From Cutaneotrichosporon cavernicola (taxonomy: Eukaryota > Basidiomycota > Tremellomycetes > Trichosporonales > Trichosporonaceae): DNA of 64,000 nucleotides. The position numbers and the translations under genes are program-made. The DNA lies in the NCBI RefSeq assembly GCF_030864355.1, contig NC_083394.1, positions 1,426,001 through 1,490,000 of the forward strand. Direction: 5' to 3'. Below the pieces are notes generated by a model. The model saw nothing but the letters and a program-made list of their open reading frames with translations, made no database searches and had not been told where the DNA came from. Of this stretch, positions 12,267 through 24,500 are shown piece by piece. Positions within the stretch are counted from its first letter, which is position 1. Each line of letters starts with the position of its first letter.

Positions 12267-15200
12267 ATGGAGGCAAAGCCCGGCCTTTTCTCCGGGCTCA
12301 GCTTGCGCCGCCCCACACCGACGGGGACGATTGCGCATCCGCTCCTCGGTGCGACCTCGCCCGAGTCGGACGGCGAGCGCGAGCTCAAGGAACTGCCATA
12401 CAAGCCGCGGCAGAGAGCACCTTCCCCAGCGAGTCCAGGGCGCGTTGCCAACGACTCGTCCTCTGCCCAGCTACAGCCAGCGCCGCCTGCGATTACGACG
12501 AGCACAGTGGCGTCCTTCGCCCCAGAAGAAGCTGGCGCAGCGGGCCGGTTACAGCTCCAGAGCCTCAAGGCGGCCGCACAACGGATTGGCCTGAGCAACG
12601 GGAGCATGGGCATGGGCATGGTCGACTCGATATTTGAGAAGGGCTCGCGGGCGCGCGCCGACGGCGACTGGGCCGACCTCCTCAAGGCCCTCACCACTGG
12701 CAAGGTGAGCTGTACGACGGTAGCGCTGACAATAGGCTATCATCCTCCTGCCTTCCTCGCCGGCGTCCAGTTTGCCCATGACGCCGCAGACGCTGCGTGA
12801 CCACATCGCATTCCTCTCGCCCGCACTCCCTACCCCATCAGGGCCTGCTAGCGTGCTCGTCACCCTCTCCGGCCTCGTGGGCTCGCTGCAGAGCGGGACT
12901 GTGACCTTTGAGAGCTGCGTCCCACCAGATTCATCGCTCCTCCACGCCCTCCGCAACGAGGACCATCGGGCTGGCGTCCTCAGCCGGCTGCGCCCAACCC
13001 ACCTCGCCGCTCCTCCTCTCCCCTCCCTCCCCTCACCCTATCCGCCCTTCACCCTCGCGCCCGAGAGCACGTCCCTGTCGTTCCCGCCCCTTGGGCGGGG
13101 TGCGCCCGAGAAGCGCCCTGATCCACGCCGATACCCTTTCATGTCGCTGTTTGGGAGTAGCCCGTCAACTCCCCGGACCACCGGTGCCCTCACTCCGGAC
13201 AGGCCAGCGAGTCCCAACGCAAGCGGTCGGACCTCGCCAAGACCCAGCGTGATGAGCCTCGAGGACGAACATGGCGAAGGGTACTCTGTGGCTGCGTACG
13301 TCGTCGACCGCGGGATTCGGTACACCGAGGTTCACAAGGCGCTCGTCAAGGCCGTCCGTGGCGTCGTGCGTGCCGAACTCGAGGGTTTACCGGACCGCGT
13401 GGTTGACAAGGTCCTCCGCTTCGTCACGGGCTCCGTGTGTCCCGTCTCCGGCGGAGTAGATGGTGCCCTCCTCAAGGCACACCACCTCGGCCTGGGAGCC
13501 GGGGACAGTGACGTGCCCCTGGATTTCTCTAATTCAACTGTCGCGGGCGAGAGGTCGCAGGACTTCATGGAGGGCGTTTACGACGACCTCGTGCAACACT
13601 TCCGTGCCGAGGGCCCAAAGAAGTGGGAGAATGACGAGGACGCACACGAGGGGTATATCGAGGACGAGGCCGGCGACGGGACGGAGCGCATCGAGGCCCT
13701 CGTGTGCCGCCTTTTGCACAACCGCATCTTCTCGCCTCTGAACAGCGACGACGCGAGACACGATGAAGCGCTGGCCAGCCGCATCGCTGCGCTCAACATG
13801 CTCGACCTCTCTCTCGATCACCTGGGGCTGATCACTCGTCCTCCAGGCGAGACTGATAAGGGCGCCCTCGGGCGTGGCCTCGCCGCCCTTGTGGACGATG
13901 TTGGAGGCGGTTAGCTTATGCTGGTTAAGACGAAGCTGACGACAGAACTGCAGAAGCTGTCGCGGGCCGACTGCCTCACGCCCAAGGATAAGGTCGATGT
14001 GCTCGTCAACGCCCACAAGATTGCCGTCGGTTAGCTTGAAGTGAGAATTGAAGCTCACGCCAGATGGCTTGGCGCTCCTGCCGCCCATCCAGCTACGGCC
14101 AGAGGGCGAGCCTTACATCCCCGAAGGCTTGGACGCGATCAACGAGGTAGAGCCTCTTGCATCGCGCCTTTCAGATCCAGACGATGACGGGACGGAGTTG
14201 GCTGAGGCTGGGACTCCGGGAGCTCCGACGCGGGAGACCGCCAAGAAGGACGGATATGACTCGGATGAGAAAGCGGTCGATTCGGCGGAGGACGTCAATG
14301 CAGATGCCACGGACGAGAAGGTCGCTGTCGCGGAACCCGAGAAGAAGACCCCACCTGCGACATCTGGCGCCGACCTCATCCTCCCTCTTATAATCTTCGC
14401 CGTCGTCAAGGCCAACCCGGCCCAGCTCGCCTCCCAACTGATGTATCTGCGTCGGTACCGCTCGGCCATCTGCCTCGCTGGCGAGGCATCCTACGCCATT
14501 GTGAACTTGACCGCCGTCGTCGAGTTCCTTGAGCACGTGCAACTCTCTGAGCTGGGCCTGGAGAGCACCGAGCGTGTGATGAGCGTTGCGGACCTAGCCC
14601 CAATCTCGTTGGGAGACATGGACGATGCGAGCATATCCTCCGCGAGCAGCCGGATCAAGGGCCGCCTTCTCCCCGACATCGCCGGGTCTGCAGCGGACGG
14701 GGCGACACGTGTCCTAGGCGCCGTGGAGGGCGGGATCTCTGTCTTGCGCGGACTCATGGCTGCGCAGGAGGAGGAGAAACCGCAAGGCCGACCCCGACAG
14801 AGCTCGACCTTCTCCCTCGCCTCGGTGACCGCCAGCGTGGCGAATATCGCCGCGGCGGCGTCCACGGCTGCGGCACGCACGCGATCGCGCGCGTCAAGCG
14901 AGGTCGGGCAGGTCGGGCGCGAGCTCCTCGAGGTTCCGCCTGGTACACTCAGTGATGAGGAGGTGCACGACGGCGTGCGCGTCACGTCGCCGATCGAGGA
15001 GGAGGAGGAGGAACGGGATGGGCGAGCCCGATCAATCGTGAGCGTCAGCAGCATGATGCGCGACACATCGCGTGAAAGGGTGCGCGAGGGCGTCGGCGCG
15101 CGCCTCTCCTCCCTTGGCGCGCGACTTGCTGAGGGTGGTCCCACGCCCACGCCGACACCGATGTCCTCTGAGAAACCTGCGAGCTCCGTTGTGCCGCCTG

Positions 15201-15406
15201 GGGCGGGTAAGGACGGTTTCTTTGCGACGCTCTCCAAGCGCCGCCCACCCCGCTCGCCAAGCGGGACGTTGCTTGCCCCAGACGACGGGCCAATCGAGCG
15301 CTTCATGACCTGCGAAGTTGGGGATATCCGCCTGAACGAGGTAGGCACATTGCTGCGTGATTACCGCCGGCTGGCGGGGGTGGTGTCGCGTCTGCAGGGA
15401 CAGTAA
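12267..15406 (+). CDS. VPS9-domain guanine nucleotide exchange factor for Rab5-type GTPases
   Basis: Exons 12267-12704, 12736-13909, 13946-14029 and 14064-15406 give 1012 residues. VPS9 proteins activate Rab5/Vps21 in endosome traffic. The domain lies at about 470-730. Its first half is YVVDRGIRYTEVHKAL, RIAALNMLDLSLDHLGL and LTPKDKVDVLVNAHKIAV. Its core is ADLILPLIIFAVVKANP and LMYLRRYR, then GEASYAIVNLTAVVEFLEH. An acidic stretch of about 85 residues (580-668) lies between the halves. The N-terminal 200 and C-terminal 280 residues are S/P/R-rich and look disordered. The C-terminus has EVGDIRLNEVGTLLRDYRRL. The ATG at 12267 is chosen; an in-frame ATG at 12234 would add 11 residues. The gene could be a Vps9, Muk1 or RIN-like paralogue; I see no CUE domain. 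Confidence 0.88.
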
Positions 15407-15542
15407 CCTGGCTGTAACATATATCCATAGAGGATCCATTCTAACACTACAACTACAATAAAGACTACAGTGACCGAAATGAGTTTGGGAATCTGGATGG
15501 TGGAGTTGGGAGGGGAAACTCTGCGTCTCGAGGGCAGCTCGC

Positions 15543-18500
15543 TCAGAACCAGCACTGGAACTGCTCGCTCATGCTCGCCAAGAGCGTCGGCGCGGTCGCC
15601 TGACTGATGAGCGTGACCATGGCGTGGTTGATGACGGGGCCGCCCGTGTTCTTTGCATCCTTGGGCATATCTGCAATGTGGCCCATGAGCTCGGCACGCT
15701 TGATAAACTGGTCGACGTTCTTGTACACGTGCGCGGTGAGGGGCACGTCGCTGTGCTTGTCCTTGTTGTACGTGTTCTGCCACGTGAGGATCTCGTCGCG
15801 GATGAACAGGTGTAATGTGCTGGCCAGGTCGAACTCGGGGAGCGTGAGCGAGTGGGCAATGGCGGTCGCGGCAGAGGTCACGAGGCCCTCGACGCCAACC
15901 CGGGTGATGAAGTCCTGCATGTTGGGCGTGAGGCGGAACGGCACGGCCTCGGACGAGTGGAAGAGCGGCTGGCCGTTGACGAAGGCTGAGGTCAGTAATG
16001 AACACCAAACATGGTTGAGACTCACATGGCAGCATCTCCGTCATGTACATCTGGCCAGTCTTGCGCGAGATGTGGAAACGGCTCGGCGCGCGGTTGTTGA
16101 GGCAGCACACATAGGTTAAGAAGGCGGTCGCGGCGGTCTGCATGGCAAACTGCTTGCGCATGAGCCACAGGCTCTCCGAATCGGCCATGTTGCGGATCAT
16201 GTAGTTGGTGAGCACCGTCTCGGGTAACATCTTGGCCTGGATCTCCTCGATGATCTCCATCTTGAGCGCGATGAAGCGGTGGTCGGTACGCGGGATGGCC
16301 GGATCGTGCAGCTGTCTCTGCCGGTCACAGAACCGGAGGATCGTGTCCTCGCGCTTCATGCCGTGCTTGAACGCGTAGTCGTCGTAGATCTCCTGCATGG
16401 ACACGTACGACGCGTCGTTCTGGATGAGGCGGAGCTGCGTGCCAAGTGCGATAGCTGTCGGGAGGTGAAACTGGAGGTTGCGGCGGCGGCTCTCTTTGCG
16501 CTTCCGCAGGACACAGTTCATGATCCGGAAGAGCTGGACGAGCCGCTCCTCGCGTCGGCAGTGTCGAGCCGCGGGCATCTGGACGTTGAACGTGTACGGC
16601 GTGCCGTTGTGTCCAATCATCGTGATGCGGCGGAAGCAGAAGCCGAAGCCACGGCACATCTCAGCCTGTGGGTGGAAGCGTGCGATGCGGATCAGCTCGT
16701 CCGACTGGTCGATGTGCTGGACGTATTGGCCTGGCACCTCAACCTCCTCAAACTTGGTGTAGTGGAAGTCGGTCAAGTTGATACCGGAAGAGTCGAGCGG
16801 GCTGAAGCGCGGACGCGAGTCGATGGCCTTCTCGTAGTAGTCGCGCCAGAACTGTAAGCGTGTAATGTACTCGCGCATGTTGGGCTGGTTGGAGATGAAG
16901 TCGCGCTCGACGCACACGCGAAGCTCGGGCGTGAGGTTGTTTGCGAACCTCTTAAGGTTTTCACGCGTGTTCTGCGGCAGCTCAGCGTCCTCGCTGAGGA
17001 ATGCACCACGACTGCTCCACTGCGCCATCGCGTCGTTGAGCAACGCCGAGAAGAAGCGGTAGATGTCCTCCTCAGACGACGGCTTGGCGCGGTAGCCGAT
17101 TTGGTCGACCATCTTCTCCATCGATAGCGCGAGGAGCGGTACGCCCGTCTTGAGGTGGTTGATAATGTCGTCGACCATCTCCCACGGTTGACGCGGCTGA
17201 CGTGGACCAGGAGCGGCGGGTGGCGCCATCGCGCCGTTCGGGTTCGGGGTGCCGTTCGACGCGGGTGTCGAGCCGTCCTCCTTCTTCTCCTCGTCCTTGA
17301 CCTCGGCCTTGACCTCGACGCCCTCCTCCTTCTTGGCCTCGGAGCCGCCCACGGCTGCCGTCTTGGCGGCAGCCTCGCGCTTGGCGAGCATGGCACGGTG
17401 CTGCGCGACGGCCTGGCTCTTCTTGACACTTGAGAAGTCGTCGCGCGTGACGCGGAGGTTGTAGAACAGTGCCTGCGGGAAATTCTTGGCGATGTGCATG
17501 AGGAGCAACCGTGCGATCTGGCCCTCGCGATGCGACAGTGATAACAGTAATTGCGGGATAAGAGTGATCCAGTACCAGATGACGAGATCGCCTTTGTACG
17601 CTTCAAACGCCTTGGCGATCGTGTTCTTGCTGTCATCCAAGCCTAAGAGCCACAGCACGCGGAGGAGCAGCGCGCGTGACTTGTGCGAGTTGTACAGGCC
17701 TGCCGCCTGCAAGTAGCACGAGACAGCAGATGAGGCGCGCAGTGCGCGGTCCGTCGCCCACGACTCGGCCCACTCCTGGTCAGTCATCATCTTCTCGCCA
17801 GGCCCAGGCGGCGGCTTGCTGTCTGGTGGCGGCGACTCGGGCTGCTGGCGGTACATCTTCTCGTTGAACTTGCCCCACTCGGCCCACGCCTTGGGAAGGT
17901 TGTAGTCCATCTGGACGGCGTGGGCAAACTCGTCGTTGGCATCCGAGTCCTGGCCAAGGCGCGAGATGAACATTCCCTTGAGCGTGAGGAACTCGGCCTT
18001 TTGCGGCTGGGCGAAGTACATGAGGTTGGTCGTGCTGATGTTGTCGAGACCTTCGTTGAACTTCTCCGGCTTCTGGAAGTAGCATAGAGCCTGCTCGCGC
18101 AGCTTGAGGAACGCCTCCGAGATTTCGATGTTAGGCAGCATGTAGATCTTGTTGAGCGCGGTGCTGCACACCTCAAGCAGCCCGTGCCGACGCGCGACCT
18201 CGCCGAAGCGGTTGATCATCCACGCGGTCTCATGGTAGCCGCGATACCCGTGCGTCACACCTTCGGTTGGGGTGATCATGGGCATGTACACCCGCGTGAC
18301 GGCTTGGAAGACATGCTGGCGCCACGCGAGGAGATCGGACCATACGCTGATGTCGTCCCAGAAGTTGGGCAAGCGGTCGCGCCACGTCTGGAAGATGCTC
18401 TTCAACTCCGTGTTGACGCGCTGTTCCAAGGTCTGCGCCGTCGTCATCTGCAGCGAGTCGAACACCTGCGCCGCCTCGCCGAGCTCGACCACCTGCTGGA

Positions 18501-21500
18501 ATAGCTGGAGGAGGGGTAAGTGCGCGCCAGTGATCGAGCCGGGGAGCGTCGTCCACTTGCGGATAGCGACCTGCTGCGCCTCATCGAGGACGCGTAGGAA
18601 GTCGTTGGGCGGCTCACGCGAGCCGTGGGCCTTGATGAGTGCGGTGAACGCCTCGAAGATCTTGCGACGCGGCGTCGGCACACCAGCCACCAGCTTGAGG
18701 TTGCTCTCGATCATCTCGCGGTCGGTTGATCCCCAGTCGGATAGGCGCCATGCGCACTCGAGCAGCAGGTCGGGGTTCTGGTCCGCTCGCGCGAGTTCGG
18801 TGAGAGCCTCCCAGTGCTGCAACTTCTGCGCCGCGAGGATCCAGTGGTCCTCCCACAGGCAGAACTCGTCCTCGGTGAACGGCAGCGAGGAGTGGCGTAC
18901 CTTGGTCATTGTATGCTCGTACATCTCCATCGCCTGCGGCCAGCGACCGTTCTGTTCGAGGATGAGCGCCGCAGATGTCTCAGGGTAGACGTAACGGGTG
19001 CGCGCATTGCCGTAGAACATGTCGTCCTCATGCAACTCGGCGTACAGCTCGCCCAGCGCGGCCGCGCAGCTCTCGCGCAAGTTGTCCGTGCCCTTGTACG
19101 CGTCGGCGAGATTGTTGAGGATCTCGAAACCAGCGTACCACGCGTTGAAGGTCTTGGAGAGGTACTTGACGAGCAGGGGTGGCATGGTAATGGGCGGCTT
19201 GCAATACATGAAAGCCTCCAGGTGCGTCTGGATGATATTCGGCTTGAGGTCCGCCTGCTTGTGATGGTACTCCTTGCTGAGGAGCTTGGATATGTACGGA
19301 GTGAAAGCCGTCTGCTGCGAGCGCGACAGCGAGCTCCATACGCGCGGGAAAATGGCGACAAATAGGCGGTGGCACACCATCTGGTCGACGTGGACAAGGC
19401 TGCGCAGCTGGTGGATTACGTCGCCGTAGCGCCAGTTCTTGTTCGTCAGGACGTTGTTCTCACCAATGGAGGGAAGGGGCGCGTTGAAGACGTCGTTCGC
19501 GAGGTCGGCGGCGCCGAGCAGAAGGCTGAGCATCTGCGGCATCCAGTAGCTGTCAGCCAGTGTCTCCCAGCTCTGCAACGAGTACAGGTACTCGAGGCGG
19601 GCGTCGAGGGCGCGAGGCAGCGTCTGCTCGAGCTTATCGAGGAACTTGGCCCGCTGCGCGGCGTCCTTGGACCGCGTGCCGAGCAAAAAGGCGGGCTCTA
19701 AGCGATGTGTAATGTCTGTACCAATGAGCTCAGGCAGCTCGTATACCTCAAAGATGAGGTCGAGGTACTGCTTGAAGAGCCCATCGTCACGGTGCTCGAA
19801 CGATGTCATGCGCAAGAGCAGCAAAGACTTGTCCTTGACTACGATCGGTCCATCAATGTCCTTGACGACCCACTGGCGCACAAGGTCGAGCAGGTACCGG
19901 CACAGAGTGAGGTTGGTACTCTTGTCGATAAGTGCGCCTAAGATGTTGACGAGGTACCTTCGGTGCTCTTTGAGGTCCGCGACGCGGTCACGTAGCATGT
20001 CAAGGACAGAGATGATGAGGCGGTAGCTCGGGTCGGGACCATTCGTGCTCGTGTGCACCTTGACAAGGTTACTCAGCACCCGGAGTAAGCCGGACGCGAT
20101 GGTCTCGTTGTGCAGCTGCTTCGGCTGCACCTTGAGCCAGCATTTGAGGAGGAAGATGGTGCCCGGTAGCTCGGTTGTCGAACGCAGACTGGCCTGCAGG
20201 CCGTTGTTGACGGTTGCTGATACGAACTTGAGCAGCTTCTGGCCGTCGTCCTCGCTGTCGGCCACCTCCTCATCGGGCAGCTCGAGGAACATGCGCTCCG
20301 TGAGGGGCCGGACGACTTCATGAAGGGTTGGGTCATCGTACACCCAAACCTTCTCCAGCAGCTTTCTGAACACGTCGAGCTTGCTGCGAATCCACGCCTG
20401 GTCGCGTACCTCGGCGACGGCGGCGATGACTTCGGTAGAGTTGGAGACGGTCGCGATGGTGTGCTCGGTGATGTCCTGCGACATGGTGCGGTTGAAGAAA
20501 CCGAGCTTGACCGAGACGTTCGGGAGCCCTTTGGGACTGAGGATCTCCTTGAAAAGGTCGAGCGCGCGCTTGCTGAGGCCACCTCGCGCGACAGGTTCGT
20601 TAGATGACGCCACGATCCTGAGGAGGTGGGCGGTGATCAACTCTCGCGTCGGCGCTGGTGTGACCCAGCCGCCTCCGCTTGACGTCGATACAGCAGTCCC
20701 GGCGCGGTCCAGGCGCTGACGCTTGACCGGCGAGGCGGCATCCTTGTCGACCTCCATCGCGTCTGCGGACTCCTCGCGGCTTGACTCCTCCTTGAGCTGC
20801 ATGCGCTTGCGCTCCCAGTTGAAGATGAGCTCGATCACGTCGACCGTGAGCTTCTTCATCTCCGCCGTGGCGGCCTGCACAAACCCGAGCTTCTGTAACG
20901 ACATGGCAATGTGCGGCACGTAGAGGTCGCGGTAGTCGTAGAAAAGGTCGGGGTGGTTGACGAGCAACTCGCACACGACGACCAAGGTGCCAGTCGCATG
21001 ACCCTCCTCGACCAGCACCGTCTTGACCTTCTGTGCCCAGTCCGGGATGGTGCCGGGCTGTGGTGGGTCGCGGATGGGAAGGCAGCCGGCAAGGGTGTCG
21101 ATTGCTTGGCGGAAGAGAGCCTTACTCTCGTTGTCCTTGAGGCGCAGTAAACCGGTCCAGGTGAGGCGAACAAACTTGACGGGCGTTTCGTACGTCGCCA
21201 TGAACGAGGCTGTGAGGACGTACGCCATCAACTTGACCGTGGGCTCGAGAAGATTGATACCCATCCATGCTAACTTGAACACCTCCTTGCGCGTCTCGAC
21301 CACCTTCGGCCCGGCGTGTTTGACCAAAAGCGTCGTGAGCGCAAAGATCTCAATGAGCAGCGTGTCCTCGCGCTGCTTGGCGGTGGGCGTCGCTGACAGG
21401 GGCCGCCACATGCTGTCGGCGATCTTCTGCACGAAGCCAGGCGTGATGAGCGACCCGTCGTTCTCGTCGTCATCAAAGTATACACGGAGGGTCGGGTTAA

Positions 21501-24500
21501 CGACGAGACGCAGCGCGTTCGTCTTGAATGCCCAAGTCACCACCGATTCGTCGGGGTACAACGTCATGAAGTACTCGATGACCTCACGGCGGTACTCGAG
21601 GGATTGCTGGAGAGCGACGCGCTGGTAAAGGAAGAAGGCAACGTGGGATCGGTCGAACGAGGAGCGAATCTCGTACGCCTCGACAACGTGGAACAGGAGC
21701 GGGATGTGGTTCTGGTGGCCAAGGCGGGTCATGAACATCTCAAGGATGAGCGGCGGGATCGTCTGGTAGTGAACGTTCGACATGTCGTTCTTTGGGTCTC
21801 TTGACCGCAGCACGATCGACCGCCACACGCCAACGATTGCCTCCATGACCGACTCGTGCTCCGAGAGCCACGATGGCGAGGTCTTGGACAGCTCGCGGAT
21901 GATGTGTAAGCCAGGGAGCACTAGGTCGAACTGCTCAGGGTTAGCGAACGTGAGCTGGCAGATTGCCTCGGCGCGCTCCGAGAGCTCGTTGACAAGCTGT
22001 GGTGCAAAGCCAGACTGGATGACGTTGCGGTACGTCCACATCATTCGGGGATTCCGGATGTTCTCGAGGAGGTTGGCCGCACCCTCGGCGTGGTACCGGT
22101 CAAGGTAGCGTGCGATGTTCTCGGTGAAGGGACCTGGCGCGGATTGGTGCAACTGGGCCTCGACGTCAACAACCTGGGTCGTGAGTTGCTTGAGGTACTG
22201 CACAGCTGTCGCGGGGAGGAGGCGGAAGATGTTGACGAGGCGAGTCATACGCGAGATGTCCGGGTTGTCGTCGAGCGGCCCACCGGCAGCCTTCTGCAGC
22301 ATCTGCTGGTCGGCGAGCGTCGTGAAGTGGTCCAGGAGCTTGACACCGATCTCGACCTTGAAGTAGTTGGTGAGAAGCTCGAGGAAGCGCGCCAATCCTT
22401 CAAGACCAGATACGCTTAAGCGCTTAGCGTCTGCCAAGTTGACTAGGATCGGACGCAAACCCGACTGCAACACCTCCTTCTGGAGCTTGTTCTGCTGGTG
22501 AATAACGTCGCGGAGGCCTTCATGTGCGACGTCAACGATCTCGGGCTGGGACGAATACACGTGCTTGAAGTAGACCGAGATGATTCGCTGGCGGATAAGA
22601 ACGAGGTTCTGCTTGTCGTTGAACTCCTGGCAGTTCATCGTCGAGCGGAGCATACGCAAGCAAGCGATGCGCAGTTCCTTCAACCAGAAATTCTGCTTGT
22701 GGCTCGCCGGCTCGCCGCGTTTGTTCGGGATCAAGTTGGAGTCGTCGACGTCGGCCAAGGCCAGAACTTCTTGCACAAGTCGTATGAACTCGTCATTGAT
22801 CTTGGGCACGGACGGCCGCAAGTCGAGAAGATACGTCACGCAGTCGATGTTGCCGACCTGCATCGCAAACGAAGACAGCGCACGCAACGGCTTGGAAAAG
22901 ATAGGACCTGTGTTGGCGTCTAGCAACACCACGCGCGTAAAGTCGCCGATGACCGTTGAGATAGGCTGGTCGAGCACCTCTGCTAGCAAGGCAATGCACG
23001 ACTGGGTCGCCTCTCGTGCCAGCTTGCTCTGGCTGTTGAGTTCGCGGACCAGGATCTCGGTGAGACGGTCACGCTTCTGCTTGACCTGGCCGTCCTCCTG
23101 CGACTGGCAGTAGCGGATGAGGTACTTGATGAGGTCGATGATCTTCTGGACCGAGTTTGGTGGGTCGCGTGGCGCGTCGCGAAGTGCGAACATGAGTACG
23201 CGCACAAACTCACACTCCATCTCGAGGATGTAACGTCGGCTGAGCTCGGCCCGGCGCACGAAAACGTCCAGAGCAGTCACGCCGGCCATCTTGCGGTTCC
23301 AGTCCTCGTCCTGGCAGAGGCTTGTGAAGCGACGCACGAACGCGCCGACGAAACGATCGATGATCTTCGACTTCTCCGGCTTTGACGCTACGTCAGGCGC
23401 CAGCACGAGTTCCTTGAAGTCACCAATGATCAACGTGAGGATCTCAGCGACGTCCTCGCGGCTCTTGCCGATCGAGTTGGCCATGGTGCTGGCTATGGCG
23501 TCCGTGAGCGCCAGAGTGAGGGGGAGCGGACGGCTCTTGGGCGAGAGGTCGGGTAACCTGGGTACCTGGTGAACCTCCTCGGTACGCTTGACCTCGGTGA
23601 AGAAGACGCGCTTGCAGAGGTCGCGGACAAACTCGGTCGCCTTGGGCCCAAGAGCTGGGTGATGACAGGCGACGAAGAGCGCGCTGACCGTCTTGGCGAA
23701 GACGGGTGACGCATCCGGCTCCTGCTTCTCCTGATGCAATCGGGTCATGGCCGACAGCATGAGGGCGTCCAATCCGTCGACCTCGCACACAGCCAGGTTG
23801 TCCGACATGGCCTGGTCGGCTGCGTCGATCAGAGGCGCCAGCGGGAATGTGGAGCGCTTGCCCTCGAACGAGACTGGCGCGGTGAGGCCGTTGGCATCCT
23901 CGCGGTAGTCGAGGAGGTTCTCCACGTCGGAGAAGCGTCGGTTGCGCCCGCCAAGCTTGCCGAGGATCTTGACCGCCGCGTGCGAGTGCTGGCGGTTGGC
24001 AGGGATGGGCTTGAGGAGCTTATGCAATGCGCCCATGAGCTCACGGAACACGGGGTTCATTGTCGGGTCAAGGAAGTCGGCAGTCAAGTTGTCGATACAT
24101 AGCTCCAAGGTGCGGAGACCTTGGCTGATCAATTCTGGACCGGCCTGCAGGGCATGAACGAGCGGCTTCATCAAGTAGGAGAGGTGCGGCAAGAGGTTGG
24201 TGAGACGAACTGGAACGGTGAGGGTCAACTCGACGAAGAGGTCGCGCTGTATTGGGTCCTTGGCGTGATGCAACAAGTAGGACAGGTTGTCGAGCATCTC
24301 CTGCAGGATGGGAAGGACTTCCTTGTATAGCTGGTCGAAACGTCCCCCACCGATGGAGCGGAACAAAGCCCTTAAGATCTGGTAATAGACCGTTGGGTCG
24401 TCAGCTTTGGGCGCAAGGGCGAACGAGCGCATAATGAGTTTCTGCAGGTGTGGCACCAGCACGACCTCATTGGTGTTGATGTACGTGTTGATGGCGAGGA

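Noticed and set aside
15361..15542. Open frame continuing past the true end of TRA1
   Set aside because: It arises only by reading through the last intron (15986-16025). Splicing it gives the FATC end; the read-through tail is R/H/P-rich and has no family match.
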